64,000 nt of DNA from Granulosicoccus antarcticus IMCC3135 (GTDB lineage: Bacteria > Pseudomonadota > Gammaproteobacteria > Granulosicoccales > Granulosicoccaceae). The position numbers and the translations under genes are program-made. Below are positions 38,444 to 47,020 of the stretch, in pieces (position 1 is the first letter of the stretch; every line of letters begins with the position of its first letter). Where the stretch lies: assembly GCF_002215215.1 (NCBI RefSeq), contig NZ_CP018632.1:7436501-7500500 (forward strand), in the 5' to 3' direction. The notes under the pieces are model-generated. The model was not told the origin of the DNA. It worked only from the letters and a program-made list of their open reading frames with translations, and made no database searches.

Positions 38444-39199
38444 ATGTCCAACATAGCAGGCAAAGCCTATGCGATGAACGTCATCACACCGATTCGCTCA
38501 AGATACAGCTTCATCAATCGCTGGTTATTTGGCAAGGCCACTAAAACCCCGGCAGCTCTACTTGGCCTGGTGACACTCTCCCTGATTCATTACGCACGCT
38601 GGGTCATCATTCCGCGCAACTCGTTTCCGCATCTGGATGCGAGTCAGCCAAAAGAGGAGCTGAACTACGATTACATGATCTTCCAGAGCAATTTCAATGG
38701 TAGCTGGGCTCAGTACGTCGACTCATTTACATTTGCCATACCAGCTGGTCTGGACCTGTTCTGGAAATGGAATGTCCGGTATCCCAAGTCAGTACCACTG
38801 ACCCCTTTCCATGACTATATACGGCACAACCAGATAGACACCTGCCACTACTACAGCGCCTACCCCATGGCTGCATCAAACGATGTGAAGTCTGCAAAAG
38901 TACTCAAGCAGGCTTTGTGTGATTTCGACAAGGCATCTGCCGGGAAGCCTGCCGATGAATTCCTCACCGACTATCACGCGCTACTCAACGCCATGCAGTT
39001 GCATCTTGGTGAGATGCGCCCGACGCCTGTCGTGAGTATGGCGGCACAAGCGGTCAAGGATCGCCACTCGGGCACCCCGGAAAAGGTTCAAGGCTTCAAG
39101 GGGGCAAACGATTCTGCAGAACCGGTAGAAAATAGCGCTTCATCCAGAACACCACCTGCGGCTCCGCTTTCTAGCACTGACGCACCGGAGTACAGCTAA
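38444..39199 (+). CDS. Unknown protein, paralogue of next gene (peroxidase/P450 operon)
   Basis: Protein of 251 residues with no family I can name. It shares a pattern with the product of the next gene: AMNVITPIRSRYS near the N-terminus, YDYMIFQSNFNGSWAQYVDSF near residue 80, DVKSAKVLKQAL near 150 and a DYHALLN helix near 185. There is one moderately hydrophobic stretch near 40-55, not a clear membrane segment. The C-terminal 45 residues look disordered. It is the first gene of a five-gene operon with a DyP-type peroxidase, a P450 and a GST-like protein, three bases before its paralogue. GAAGGGAAAA precedes ATG. Confidence 0.7.
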   Translation: MSNIAGKAYAMNVITPIRSRYSFINRWLFGKATKTPAALLGLVTLSLIHYARWVIIPRNSFPHLDASQPKEELNYDYMIFQSNFNGSWAQYVDSFTFAIPAGLDLFWKWNVRYPKSVPLTPFHDYIRHNQIDTCHYYSAYPMAASNDVKSAKVLKQALCDFDKASAGKPADEFLTDYHALLNAMQLHLGEMRPTPVVSMAAQAVKDRHSGTPEKVQGFKGANDSAEPVENSASSRTPPAAPLSSTDAPEYS

Positions 39200-39201
39200 T
39201 C

Positions 39202-39930
39202 ATGGCCAATACCGGCGGCGGCGCACAGGCGCTGACAATTCTGAGTCCCATCAAGAATGGCTACCTTGGTGAAACCACCTTCGCGGACGAAACCTTCAAG
39301 CGATGCATGAATATTCGCATCCACGAAGAAAGCCCTTTGGCCAAGATACCGGATACCTACCTTGCCCGGCTATATGTGCTTAACGATGTGCTTTACGAGT
39401 CCAAGCCTGCCAACGACACAATCCTCAACCTGAACGATTTGTTTTCGCTATTCAAAGGCAAGTATCGGCTGCGTGGACTCCCCAAGACAGACAAGCTGAA
39501 ATCACGTTATCTTGTTTTTTCCAGCAACTTTCACGGTGAAAGCGACGAGGATCTTGACCGTTATCTGAAAAATTTATACCTACACTGGGACTACACGGAC
39601 TACTACGGAAAGCGGCATGACATTCATCATATCTGGAGACACTGTGTCGCTTATGACAAGGTAAAAAGTGCAGATGATTTTGTCAGCTACATGCGTAAAT
39701 GCGCCCTTGATACATCATTATTCTTTAACGGGTCGAACGGCGATTCCCTGAAAGAGCAGCTCAAGGCCCTGTATCTCAAGCAGGAATTATCACGCTTTGC
39801 CATCAATCATCAAGGCAAAAGCGCAGGCGAGATACAGACAGCATGGCACGCTTTCATCGATCGGGTCAGACCAACAGATCTGGAAGCTCCAAGCTGGAAG
39901 CCCGGACAATCAACGGTACGAACATCATGA
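39202..39930 (+). CDS. Unknown protein, paralogue of preceding gene
   Basis: Protein of 242 residues, no family recognised. Segments ALTILSPIKNGYLGE, RYLVFSSNFHGESDEDLDRYL, DKVKSADDFVSYM and TAWHAFIDRVRPT align in order with the preceding gene product, so the two are diverged tandem paralogues. No signal peptide or membrane segment. The stop overlaps the ATG of the peroxidase gene (ATGA). A heterodimer with its neighbour, or a substrate-handling role for the oxidases, is possible but unproven. Confidence 0.7.
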   Translation: MANTGGGAQALTILSPIKNGYLGETTFADETFKRCMNIRIHEESPLAKIPDTYLARLYVLNDVLYESKPANDTILNLNDLFSLFKGKYRLRGLPKTDKLKSRYLVFSSNFHGESDEDLDRYLKNLYLHWDYTDYYGKRHDIHHIWRHCVAYDKVKSADDFVSYMRKCALDTSLFFNGSNGDSLKEQLKALYLKQELSRFAINHQGKSAGEIQTAWHAFIDRVRPTDLEAPSWKPGQSTVRTS

Positions 39931-41471
39931 CTAGCAGCGTAATGGAAAGACAAGCCAAGGTCGCTGGAAAGACCTTGAACCTTTCAGACATTCAGGGCAA
40001 CGTCGTGCGCGCCTACGGCCATATAGGCTACTTTCATGCACGCTACCTGTTCTTCCGCATTAATGATCCGGGCAATGCGCGTGCGTTTCTGACACGAGTG
40101 GCCGAACGTGTCACCAACTCGGCTTACGCGGATTCGAAACGGAACACCCGGCAAACAACATCCAAAGCCAGCACAAACGTTGCCTTCACGTTTGCAGGAT
40201 TGCAGGCAATCGAATTACCCGCCGGCTCATTGATGGGTTTTCCGCAGGAATTTGCTGCCGGCATGAAAAAACGCATGAGTATACTCGGCGATGAAGGTTC
40301 GAGTGCACCGGAACACTGGGACAATATCTGGCAAAAGGAAGTCCATCTGTGGGTCTCGATCAATGGTCTTAGCAATGCGGATGTAGAGGAACGCTACCAG
40401 TGGATCCTGCGGCAGAACAAGGATAGCGGCGATGGTGTCGAGCTGCTATCGGGTCATCGAGGGGCTGCGGGAGAGGAGGACCTGATGTTTCAGACAGGTG
40501 CCATCTTGCGAGATGAGAACGGCAATCCCTCTGGCAAGGAACACTTCGGTTATCGTGACGGCATCAGTGATCCGGTCTTCGAAGGTCAGCCAAACGCCCC
40601 TGACACCGTGCTGGGACGCGGCAAATTGCTGGCCGGTGACAAGTGGGCACCTCTGGCCCCCGGCGAGTTTCTCTTGGGACACCTGGACGAAGCACAGGAG
40701 TACCCCAAGGCACCGATGCCCCGGTCTCTGGCGCAAAACGGCACGTTCATGGTCTATCGTAAATTACACCAGAATGTCGCCACGTTCAGGCGTTATCTGG
40801 ACGATTCAGCCGCTCAGTTCGAGGGTAGTAAAGAGATGCTGGCTGCCAAGTTCTGCGGACGCTGGCGCGACAATGGCGCACCGATCGTCGATGCGCCGGA
40901 CGATGCCGGTAAAAAGTGCTGGGATGCCCGATTCGAAGCGGCTGATGCGGCTGAAAAGCGACGCATGCTGACCGACTTTCACTACAACGACGACATTGAC
41001 GGAGCACGCTGTCCCATGAGTGGGCATCTACGCCGCATGAATCCTCGGGGCTCTCTGGAATTCGGCCAGAAAGGCGCATTCAACACACCCAGCGCGCTTG
41101 CCGATCGCCGCCGCATTTTGCGCCGTGGGCTTCCCTATGGTCAATCAGGCCCGGATACTAACGATGCCGATGATCACGGCATTATCTTCATGGCCCTCAA
41201 CGCCTCCATTGAAAGACAGTTCGAGTTCGTGCAACAGCAGTGGGTCAACTACGGCAATGACTTCAAGGAGGGCAACGACAAAGAGATACTGCTTGGCAAT
41301 CACACCGGTGAAGGAAAAGCGGTACTGCAAGTTGAGCCAGGCAGTGGCAAGCCACCCCATTTTCTTACCAAGCTGCCGCGTTTCGTTGAGTGCCGCGGTG
41401 GAGACTATTTCTTCGTTCCCGGCATCACAGCACTGAAGATGATCGCGGCTGGAATTGTGGATCCAACCTGA
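39927..41471 (+). CDS. DyP-type heme peroxidase family protein
   Basis: Protein of 514 residues, longer than most DyP peroxidases (about 300-450). It starts at the ATG that overlaps the previous stop. Seen: LSDIQGNVVRAYGHIGYFHARYLFF near the N-terminus, the DyP motif GYRDGISDP (GxxDG, with the catalytic aspartate) near residue 200, and the proximal heme histidine in GHLRRMNPR near 370. The family oxidises dyes, phenols or lipids with hydrogen peroxide. The context, upstream of a P450 and a GST-like gene, points to a dedicated oxidation pathway. There is no export signal. Confidence 0.87.
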   Translation: MTSSVMERQAKVAGKTLNLSDIQGNVVRAYGHIGYFHARYLFFRINDPGNARAFLTRVAERVTNSAYADSKRNTRQTTSKASTNVAFTFAGLQAIELPAGSLMGFPQEFAAGMKKRMSILGDEGSSAPEHWDNIWQKEVHLWVSINGLSNADVEERYQWILRQNKDSGDGVELLSGHRGAAGEEDLMFQTGAILRDENGNPSGKEHFGYRDGISDPVFEGQPNAPDTVLGRGKLLAGDKWAPLAPGEFLLGHLDEAQEYPKAPMPRSLAQNGTFMVYRKLHQNVATFRRYLDDSAAQFEGSKEMLAAKFCGRWRDNGAPIVDAPDDAGKKCWDARFEAADAAEKRRMLTDFHYNDDIDGARCPMSGHLRRMNPRGSLEFGQKGAFNTPSALADRRRILRRGLPYGQSGPDTNDADDHGIIFMALNASIERQFEFVQQQWVNYGNDFKEGNDKEILLGNHTGEGKAVLQVEPGSGKPPHFLTKLPRFVECRGGDYFFVPGITALKMIAAGIVDPT

Positions 41472-41530
41472 GACGAACAAGCTTCCATCACAGCGTCGCA
41501 CAGTTTGTATAGCTCAACCAAGAGAACGCA

Positions 41531-42787
41531 ATGTCAGACACAACGGTACGCATCAAAACCTGGATCTTCCAGAATCTTGATTTGGCATGCAGCATCATGC
41601 GCCGGGTGAGGCCGAATTTTGTGGTGGATGGCCAGGCATTCATTACCCGCTTTGACGGGGTCAATGAGGTGTTGTCACGGGACGATGTCTTCCATGTGAC
41701 CTATGCGCAAAAGATGGAAAAGGTCACCAGTGGCGGCAACTTCTTTCTAGGCATGCAGGACACCCCAACGTACACTCGCGACGTCTCACACATGCGGCTC
41801 ACTGCAAGGCGAACCGACATTGATGAGAGAATTCTACCCTTTGTCAACGCAAGCTGTGCGCAGATACTCTCGACCCTGGACGGCGAATGTGATGTGGTCA
41901 AGGCACTGACACGCGTGGTACCTACCCGCTTTATCGGTGACTACTTTGGTACCCCCGGTTGGAATCAGGAGGAATTTACAGATGCAGCCTCTCTGATGTT
42001 TGCCTACCTTTTTTACCCCAGCAACGAGGCCAGTGAAAATACAGCGCTGGCCGCAGCTCGCACCACATGTGATTACCTTGATCAGACTATTCAAGAAAGA
42101 AAGTCTCATCGAGACGAGCATGATGACGTACTCGAACGCTGCCTGGTACTGCAAGACAGTGGGCACCCGGGGATGAGCGATAGGGATATTCGCAACAATC
42201 TGATCGGTCTGCTGATCGGCGCTATCCCCACGACGTCCAAGTGTGTTGCCTTGACGCTGGACTACCTGTTCGAACACCCGGACCTGCTGGCCGAAGCACA
42301 ACAGGCAGCACGCGCCGACAACGACAAGCTCATGCTGCAATACGTCAGGGAATGTCTTCGCCTGAACGCTTTCGCTGCCGGCGTACAACGTATCTGCTCG
42401 CGGGATTACATCGTTAACGAAGGTTCGTGGTACGCCGCTCGAATACCAAAAGACACTGTAGTACTGGTTGCCACTCAATCGGCAATGATGGACAGCCGCA
42501 AGGTTGCCAAGCCCAATGAATTCAGGCTGGATCGCCCTGATTACCTGTATATGCACTACGGCGTTGGCATGCACACCTGCTTCGGAGCACACATCAATGA
42601 TGCACAGGTTCCCGCGATCTTGAAATCCGTGCTCAAACTTGAAGGCTTGAGACGCGTTGCACCGATGCAGAGCGCAGGGCCCTTTCCGGTTAGTTTGAAG
42701 ATTGCGTTCGACAGCCGTAATACTCCACCATCGAATCCGCATAAAACTGTGCACAAGCCTATCCATGAAAAAGAGGAAGTAGCGTGA
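41531..42787 (+). CDS. Cytochrome P450 with atypical I-helix
   Basis: P450 of 418 residues, no membrane anchor. The heme-ligand loop is HYGVGMHTCFG (Cys near residue 355), and the ExxR motif is YVRECLR near 275. The I-helix reads LLIGAIPTTSKC, where usual monooxygenases have (A/G)Gx(D/E)T: the acid position is a proline. That change is known in P450s that use peroxides or rearrange hydroperoxides. With a DyP-type peroxidase just upstream, the enzyme may act on a peroxide rather than on oxygen. No ferredoxin or reductase gene is nearby, which fits. Confidence 0.87.
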   Translation: MSDTTVRIKTWIFQNLDLACSIMRRVRPNFVVDGQAFITRFDGVNEVLSRDDVFHVTYAQKMEKVTSGGNFFLGMQDTPTYTRDVSHMRLTARRTDIDERILPFVNASCAQILSTLDGECDVVKALTRVVPTRFIGDYFGTPGWNQEEFTDAASLMFAYLFYPSNEASENTALAAARTTCDYLDQTIQERKSHRDEHDDVLERCLVLQDSGHPGMSDRDIRNNLIGLLIGAIPTTSKCVALTLDYLFEHPDLLAEAQQAARADNDKLMLQYVRECLRLNAFAAGVQRICSRDYIVNEGSWYAARIPKDTVVLVATQSAMMDSRKVAKPNEFRLDRPDYLYMHYGVGMHTCFGAHINDAQVPAILKSVLKLEGLRRVAPMQSAGPFPVSLKIAFDSRNTPPSNPHKTVHKPIHEKEEVA

Positions 42788-43650
42788 ATCACACGGAAGC
42801 AGCTCCAACGATTCCCCGGGTAATCACCTTCCCACCCAGCGCCGACAGTGAAACCGGACGCTGGGCACTGGATTATTACGACATCAAAGTGGATGAACGT
42901 CGCCATGCGCCACCCTTCATTTTTGCAGCCATCGGTTTGAACAAAGGCAAGAAATTTCCTTTGTTTATGCACGACGAATTAATGCTGAATGGTGTCGAGC
43001 AAATTCTTGATCATTTCAATGAAAGAGCACTGGATAACCGGCAATTGACTCCCGATGAACACCGAGATGAAATCGAAGCGCACTGGAAACGCTTCAACGC
43101 CACCATGGGTGCAGCCGTCGTCACCTGGGCGTACACACATTTGCTACCGCATCGCTCCATCATGATTCGTCCTCTGAGCCTTGGCTCCCCCTGGTACCAG
43201 CAACAGTTTGTGCGATTTCTCTACCCGATTCCCAAGACCATGCTCTGGAACGCGCTCAAGCTTAGCCGCCCGAAAGCAGACGAAGCGCTAAAGACAATCG
43301 AGGCAACGTTTGCTTACGTGGACGAGCTCCTGGCTGACAACCGCCGCTGGCTGGTTGGAGATCGCATGACCCTTGCCGACTTGTCGTTTGCGGTCAGTGG
43401 CGCGCCTCTGGTGCTGCCGGAAGGCTACGGTGGTTATCCAGGCGATCAAGGCCCCATCCCCTCTCTAGAACAGTGGCCCGCCGAGCAGCGTGCAATAATC
43501 AAGGCGATGCGGCAAACGCGTGCCGGCCAGTTCATTCTGAGAATGTACAAAGAGGAGCGGTACCGGCATTTGAATTTGTCGACAGGTGCACCAGTCGTTC
43601 AACATTCAACTTCAACAAAAGATGAACGGGTAATTGATATTGTTGAGTGA
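42784..43650 (+). CDS. Glutathione S-transferase-like protein
   Basis: Protein of 288 residues. The C-terminal half matches the GST all-helical domain: RWLVGDRMTLADLSFAVSGAPLVLPEGYGG contains the N-capping and hydrophobic staple pattern. The N-terminal half should be a thioredoxin-like domain but is divergent, and no clear catalytic Ser, Tyr or Cys stands out. The start is a GTG overlapping the P450 stop by four bases, so translation is coupled. It could conjugate or isomerise the product of the P450. It is the last gene of the operon. Confidence 0.75.
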   Translation: MNHTEAAPTIPRVITFPPSADSETGRWALDYYDIKVDERRHAPPFIFAAIGLNKGKKFPLFMHDELMLNGVEQILDHFNERALDNRQLTPDEHRDEIEAHWKRFNATMGAAVVTWAYTHLLPHRSIMIRPLSLGSPWYQQQFVRFLYPIPKTMLWNALKLSRPKADEALKTIEATFAYVDELLADNRRWLVGDRMTLADLSFAVSGAPLVLPEGYGGYPGDQGPIPSLEQWPAEQRAIIKAMRQTRAGQFILRMYKEERYRHLNLSTGAPVVQHSTSTKDERVIDIVE

Positions 43651-43723
43651 GCCCCCACCTGACAGACGGGCCAACTAGTGGGTCGATTGCCTCGGGACAA
43701 ACACTACGACTGAACAGGCATCA

Positions 43724-44872
43724 TCACTTTAAATTCTGCAGTGTACGGTTAATACTCTCTTCCACTTGCCTGGCGCCCTTGGCAATAGCTTCCTCTTGTT
43801 TCTGATCCTCTGCCTGCTGCGCATGGTGCTGTTCGATAAATTCAGCCACCATGCTCTCAGTGACCAGGTCATTCTGACTGCTGCGCTCAGAAGTCCCGAT
43901 CTGGATGATATTGGTTTTTGAATCAGGATTCTCGAAATGACTGATGGACCTGATGGGTATCCGCTTTTCCAGCATGCCGTACACAATTTCATTAACGATT
44001 GCCGCAGGCACCCCCTTCCCGAACCAGATCGCGTTTGTTTCATTCTCGAGATCGCTGACGTTCACAACAGATTCAACCTTCGTTGAATCAAGAACATCGA
44101 CAATGGCATTCCCATCAGCGCTTTTGCGATAATAGATCACCAGAGGCGGACTGGGACTGCCATATGCACCAGTCGTTGATAACGTCATACCTGAATCGGC
44201 GGCGAACGCACTACCGATTACAGACGACCCAAGCATGTCGAGGAAACTGGATTCCTGGGAGGCGTTCTGGAGACCCTCTTCGATGAATTCAAATTGCACG
44301 GGAGCGGAGAAGTCACCATCCTCTCCGGAACCGGAATTTGACTGTGCGACTTCTTTCAGGTTGTAGATACCCAACGCCTTACCATTGAAAGGGACATCAA
44401 GTAGTCCGATGTTCTGCTTGAATCCCGTGTCGTTCCCCTCACCATCCTTGACCGGAGTCAATAGATGAACTGCGAAATGGTGAGAAGGCTTTAGCTTGAC
44501 ATCACTGAGAATGGCCATCTGAACCCAAGACCCCGTTATGGAGGTCGAGATGTTATCCCGATACATTCGCGGTGCAGTCAGCGGTAGGTGGATTTCAGAA
44601 TTTTGGGGCAGATTGGTCAGCGTAATCCGGTAGGGGTAGATTTTCTCGGTACTTTGCGTGTTGATGAAACTGAAGGTTGCCAACCCCATGAATACAATTC
44701 CGGACACAGCATAAAAGATCCCCATGTGCTTACTGTCTTTCTTGAGCATCACGAAAAGCGACACGATTACCAGAAAAACACCGAAGAAAAATGGACCGTT
44801 CGTCGAAGCCAACCCAGTCAGCTCGGGCAGCTTTTCCACCAACGTCTCTAGGACTCCGCCTTCGTCAGCCAT
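43724..44872 (-). CDS. Unknown membrane-anchored protein
   Basis: Protein of 382 residues that I do not recognise. Two membrane segments lie near 28-42 and 50-67, followed by a large soluble part, probably periplasmic and beta-rich, and a charged coiled-coil tail near 335-382. A short hydrophobic stretch (SSVIGSAFAADSG) occurs near 215. It is a single gene on the minus strand between the peroxidase operon (convergent) and a small membrane protein gene (divergent). No function can be assigned. Confidence 0.65.
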   Translation of the reverse strand: MADEGGVLETLVEKLPELTGLASTNGPFFFGVFLVIVSLFVMLKKDSKHMGIFYAVSGIVFMGLATFSFINTQSTEKIYPYRITLTNLPQNSEIHLPLTAPRMYRDNISTSITGSWVQMAILSDVKLKPSHHFAVHLLTPVKDGEGNDTGFKQNIGLLDVPFNGKALGIYNLKEVAQSNSGSGEDGDFSAPVQFEFIEEGLQNASQESSFLDMLGSSVIGSAFAADSGMTLSTTGAYGSPSPPLVIYYRKSADGNAIVDVLDSTKVESVVNVSDLENETNAIWFGKGVPAAIVNEIVYGMLEKRIPIRSISHFENPDSKTNIIQIGTSERSSQNDLVTESMVAEFIEQHHAQQAEDQKQEEAIAKGARQVEESINRTLQNLK

Positions 44873-45055
44873 GAACCTTCCCCGAAATAGTTACCACCTA
44901 TTTCCCAGTCTTGAACTTTCGAAGTTTCGTGTCAACTCCCAGTACGTATTCCTATACATTTGTACGGAACGCATTATCGATTGACTACCACTAAGCCAAT
45001 AGTTGCAGGCGTAGTGGGCACTGAAAAATTGCATCGACCTTGAGGAGACATTCAA

Positions 45056-45190
45056 ATGGATATTCGAATAGGACTGCCGTGCACTGATGAATTTTTTTGT
45101 CAAATAGCGATGTGGGTAATCATCATAGTGGGGCTGTTGTTTTGCTTGGGAATTTTGATAGCGATATGGTCAGAGATCAAAAAGAAATGA
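45056..45190 (+). CDS. Small single-pass membrane protein (44 aa)
   Basis: ATG at 45056 is preceded by GAGGAG eight bases upstream and opens a 44-codon frame: a short polar N-terminus with two cysteines (CTDEFFC), a hydrophobic stretch of about 20 residues rich in Ile, Val and Leu, and a basic end (EIKKK). This is the layout of a small inner-membrane protein. It is divergent from the unknown membrane protein gene. The function is unknown. Confidence 0.5.
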   Translation: MDIRIGLPCTDEFFCQIAMWVIIIVGLLFCLGILIAIWSEIKKK

Positions 45191-45602
45191 CTGCGGCTGT
45201 TTTTGAACAGCATTCTGTCGCAGTCACTCAACACTTCAGTCGATTCACTCTACACGTATATAGTGAAACCAGATATCTGCAGCCACTTATTGAAGTGGCA
45301 CTCCTGAACGCAAGCCACTCCAATCGCATACTACTTGCCGGGCTGATCAAAAATGGCCTGCAATAGGCTGCCGAACAAGTCACCGAAAACTACACACTGC
45401 GCGGTGCTATCTTCCGCCAGTAATGATCGCTGGCCTTACTGGAAATAGGCGTGGTGACGTTTTGCTAACACATTCAGGGTGTTAATATATTCCTGAACGA
45501 TATGGAGTTTACGGCGTTTTATTGAGAATCCGACTGTCTCGATTCTCAAGATTGCGAAATCATCAAATGTTAGAACTCAACTGGATTTGGGGAAAATTAA
45601 CG
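45191..45602. other. Intergenic region with dispersed repeat
   Basis: About 410 bases between the small membrane protein and the interrupted secreted-protein gene. It contains the repeat copy at 45246-45321. A weak open frame that runs over the repeat (to 45366) has no ribosome binding site and I do not consider it a gene. The rest shows nothing I recognise. Confidence 0.45.
45246..45321. repeat. Dispersed palindromic repeat, copy 1
   Basis: A 76-base unit that matches 57515-57591 over its whole length. It contains an imperfect palindrome (CACTCTACACGTATATAGTG), a conserved GTGAAACC, a perfect hairpin (CCACTT-ATTG-AAGTGG), and a conserved end GCAAGCCACTCC. This is the layout of a small palindromic extragenic element. 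Confidence 0.75.
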
Positions 45603-45714
45603 ATGCGTAAGGCACTTCTGTTCAGACACCACTTTTTCGTCACCTGCGTGATGTTAACTTTGCTATTTCCATTAGCCAACCAGCAATCTCTGGCAGTGGT
45701 CGACAGGGATTTTG
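45603..45714 (+). pseudogene. 5' part of a small secreted-protein gene, cut by the IS605-type element
   Basis: ATG 45603 (GGGGA ten bases upstream) opens with a clear signal peptide: MRKALLFRHHFF, then a hydrophobic core to LFPLANQQSLA. The frame runs into the right end of the IS605-type element at 45715. If the IS is removed between 45714 and 52270, the frame continues without a stop for another 34 codons (to a TAA at 52371-52373), giving a protein of about 71 residues. The family is not recognised. Confidence 0.55.
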
Positions 45715-45724
45715 TTGACATCCT

Positions 45725-45746
45725 CCTCTCCCCCTGAAGGAAGAGG
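45725..45746 (-). repeat. Right-end hairpin of the IS605-type element
   Basis: Eight-pair stem (with a G-U on the minus strand) containing CCCTGAAGGA, the same core as the left-end hairpin. It lies just after tnpB, where the 3' end of a TnpB guide RNA scaffold normally falls. Confidence 0.65.
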
Positions 45747-45759
45747 ATTCCTACGGCGT

Positions 45760-46998
45760 TCAGGCTATTGCCCAAATCGCTTCAGCGGGTTCCTGTTTCA
45801 CTGGGGCCGCCTGAATGACATGCTCTCGTAATTCAGGTCTGACATCCCCTCCACAGGCCAACACGGCGTGTCCCGCCGCTTCTATATTTTTTGCTGCATT
45901 GGTATCAGCGTTGTCCGAATACCCACAGCTCTGGCAGCAGAAACCTGTCTGGCTCTGTCGGTTTTCCTTCGCTATGTGCCCACAGCAAGAGCATTGCTGA
46001 CTCGTGTACTGAGCCGGGACGACAACCAGCTCTCCTCCTGCCCAACCAAGCTTGTAGCCTAACTGACGTCGGAATTCGCCCCACCCCTGGTCCAGAATGG
46101 CACGGTTGAGACCGGACTTGGCCTTCACGTTCTTGCCCGGCAATGCCTGACTACCCGACGCCGAACGAGACATATTGGCCACTTTCAGATCTTCGATACA
46201 CACGACTGCGTGGTTATTGCTGATGGTGTGTGTCTTCTTGTGCAAATAGTCGGCTCGGGCATTGGCAATACGTCGGTATAGTCGGGCAACCCTGTCTTTC
46301 TGCTTTCTCCAGTTGTTGGAAAATTTCTTTTTACGCGCCAGTGAGCGTTGCTCCCGGGCAAGCTTTCTTTGATACGTTGCAAAGCTGTTGAGCGGCAGAT
46401 GATTCTCTCCGTCACTCTGTGCAGCGAATACCTTGATGCCCATATCAATACCCACCAAACTCGTGGAGGGGTGTTGTGACGCCTCCACCTCGCGTACTGT
46501 CTGCACAGAAAAAAACCACTTGCCACAACGCTCACTGATCGTGATATTGCGTAACGTACCCAGCACCTTTCGACTGTTGCGGTAGCGAATCCAGCCTAGT
46601 TTGGGCAGAAACACACGATTGTTGGCTTGATCCAGTTTGAATTGTTTGGGTTCAGGGTATCGAAAACTATCGCCGTCGCCTTTTTTCTTGAACCGGGGAA
46701 ATCCTGCCCGCCCGGCAAAGAAATTCTGAAACGCACGATCAAGATCCCGCAGTGACTGCTGTAACGGGTGGGCCGGCGCATTCTTGAGCCAGCAGGTGCC
46801 TTCTTCCTTTCGCCACTTCGGCAGGCAATTGGCCATGGGCACATAGCCTATATACTTCAATCCTGCCTTGTGGTTCTCCTGCTGCAAACCCAGTGCCCTG
46901 TTATAGACAAATCGACAACTACCGGCAAACTGTCGCAACTTACCCAGTTGTTCGCCGTTGGTACGTAGTTCGAATTTGTAGGCTTGAAGGCGTTCCAT
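45760..46998 (-). CDS. tnpB: TnpB, RNA-guided nuclease of an IS605-type element
   Basis: Protein of 412 residues, a full-length TnpB. N-terminal helix-turn-helix region (RLQAYKFELRTNGEQLGKLRQFAGSCRFVYN), a RuvC-like nuclease with its three acids (LVGIDMGIKVFA, CIEDLKV, SDNADTNAAKNI), and the zinc finger CSCCGH...CQSCGY between the last two. TnpB proteins cut DNA guided by an RNA that reads through the IS right end, favouring retention of the element. All key residues are present, so it is probably active. It starts one base from the first in-frame ATG of the divergent tnpA. Confidence 0.93.
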   Translation of the reverse strand: MERLQAYKFELRTNGEQLGKLRQFAGSCRFVYNRALGLQQENHKAGLKYIGYVPMANCLPKWRKEEGTCWLKNAPAHPLQQSLRDLDRAFQNFFAGRAGFPRFKKKGDGDSFRYPEPKQFKLDQANNRVFLPKLGWIRYRNSRKVLGTLRNITISERCGKWFFSVQTVREVEASQHPSTSLVGIDMGIKVFAAQSDGENHLPLNSFATYQRKLAREQRSLARKKKFSNNWRKQKDRVARLYRRIANARADYLHKKTHTISNNHAVVCIEDLKVANMSRSASGSQALPGKNVKAKSGLNRAILDQGWGEFRRQLGYKLGWAGGELVVVPAQYTSQQCSCCGHIAKENRQSQTGFCCQSCGYSDNADTNAAKNIEAAGHAVLACGGDVRPELREHVIQAAPVKQEPAEAIWAIA

Positions 46999-47020
46999 GC
47001 ATTTATTATACTATTGGCCT

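Noticed and set aside
41834-42808. Minus-strand open frame of 324 codons opposite the P450 gene
   Set aside because: The P450 frame has clear heme and ExxR motifs; the opposite frame has no recognisable feature.
45097-45366. Open frame of 89 codons over the dispersed repeat
   Set aside because: It runs through a palindromic repeat, overlaps the better-supported small membrane protein in another frame, and lacks a start signal.
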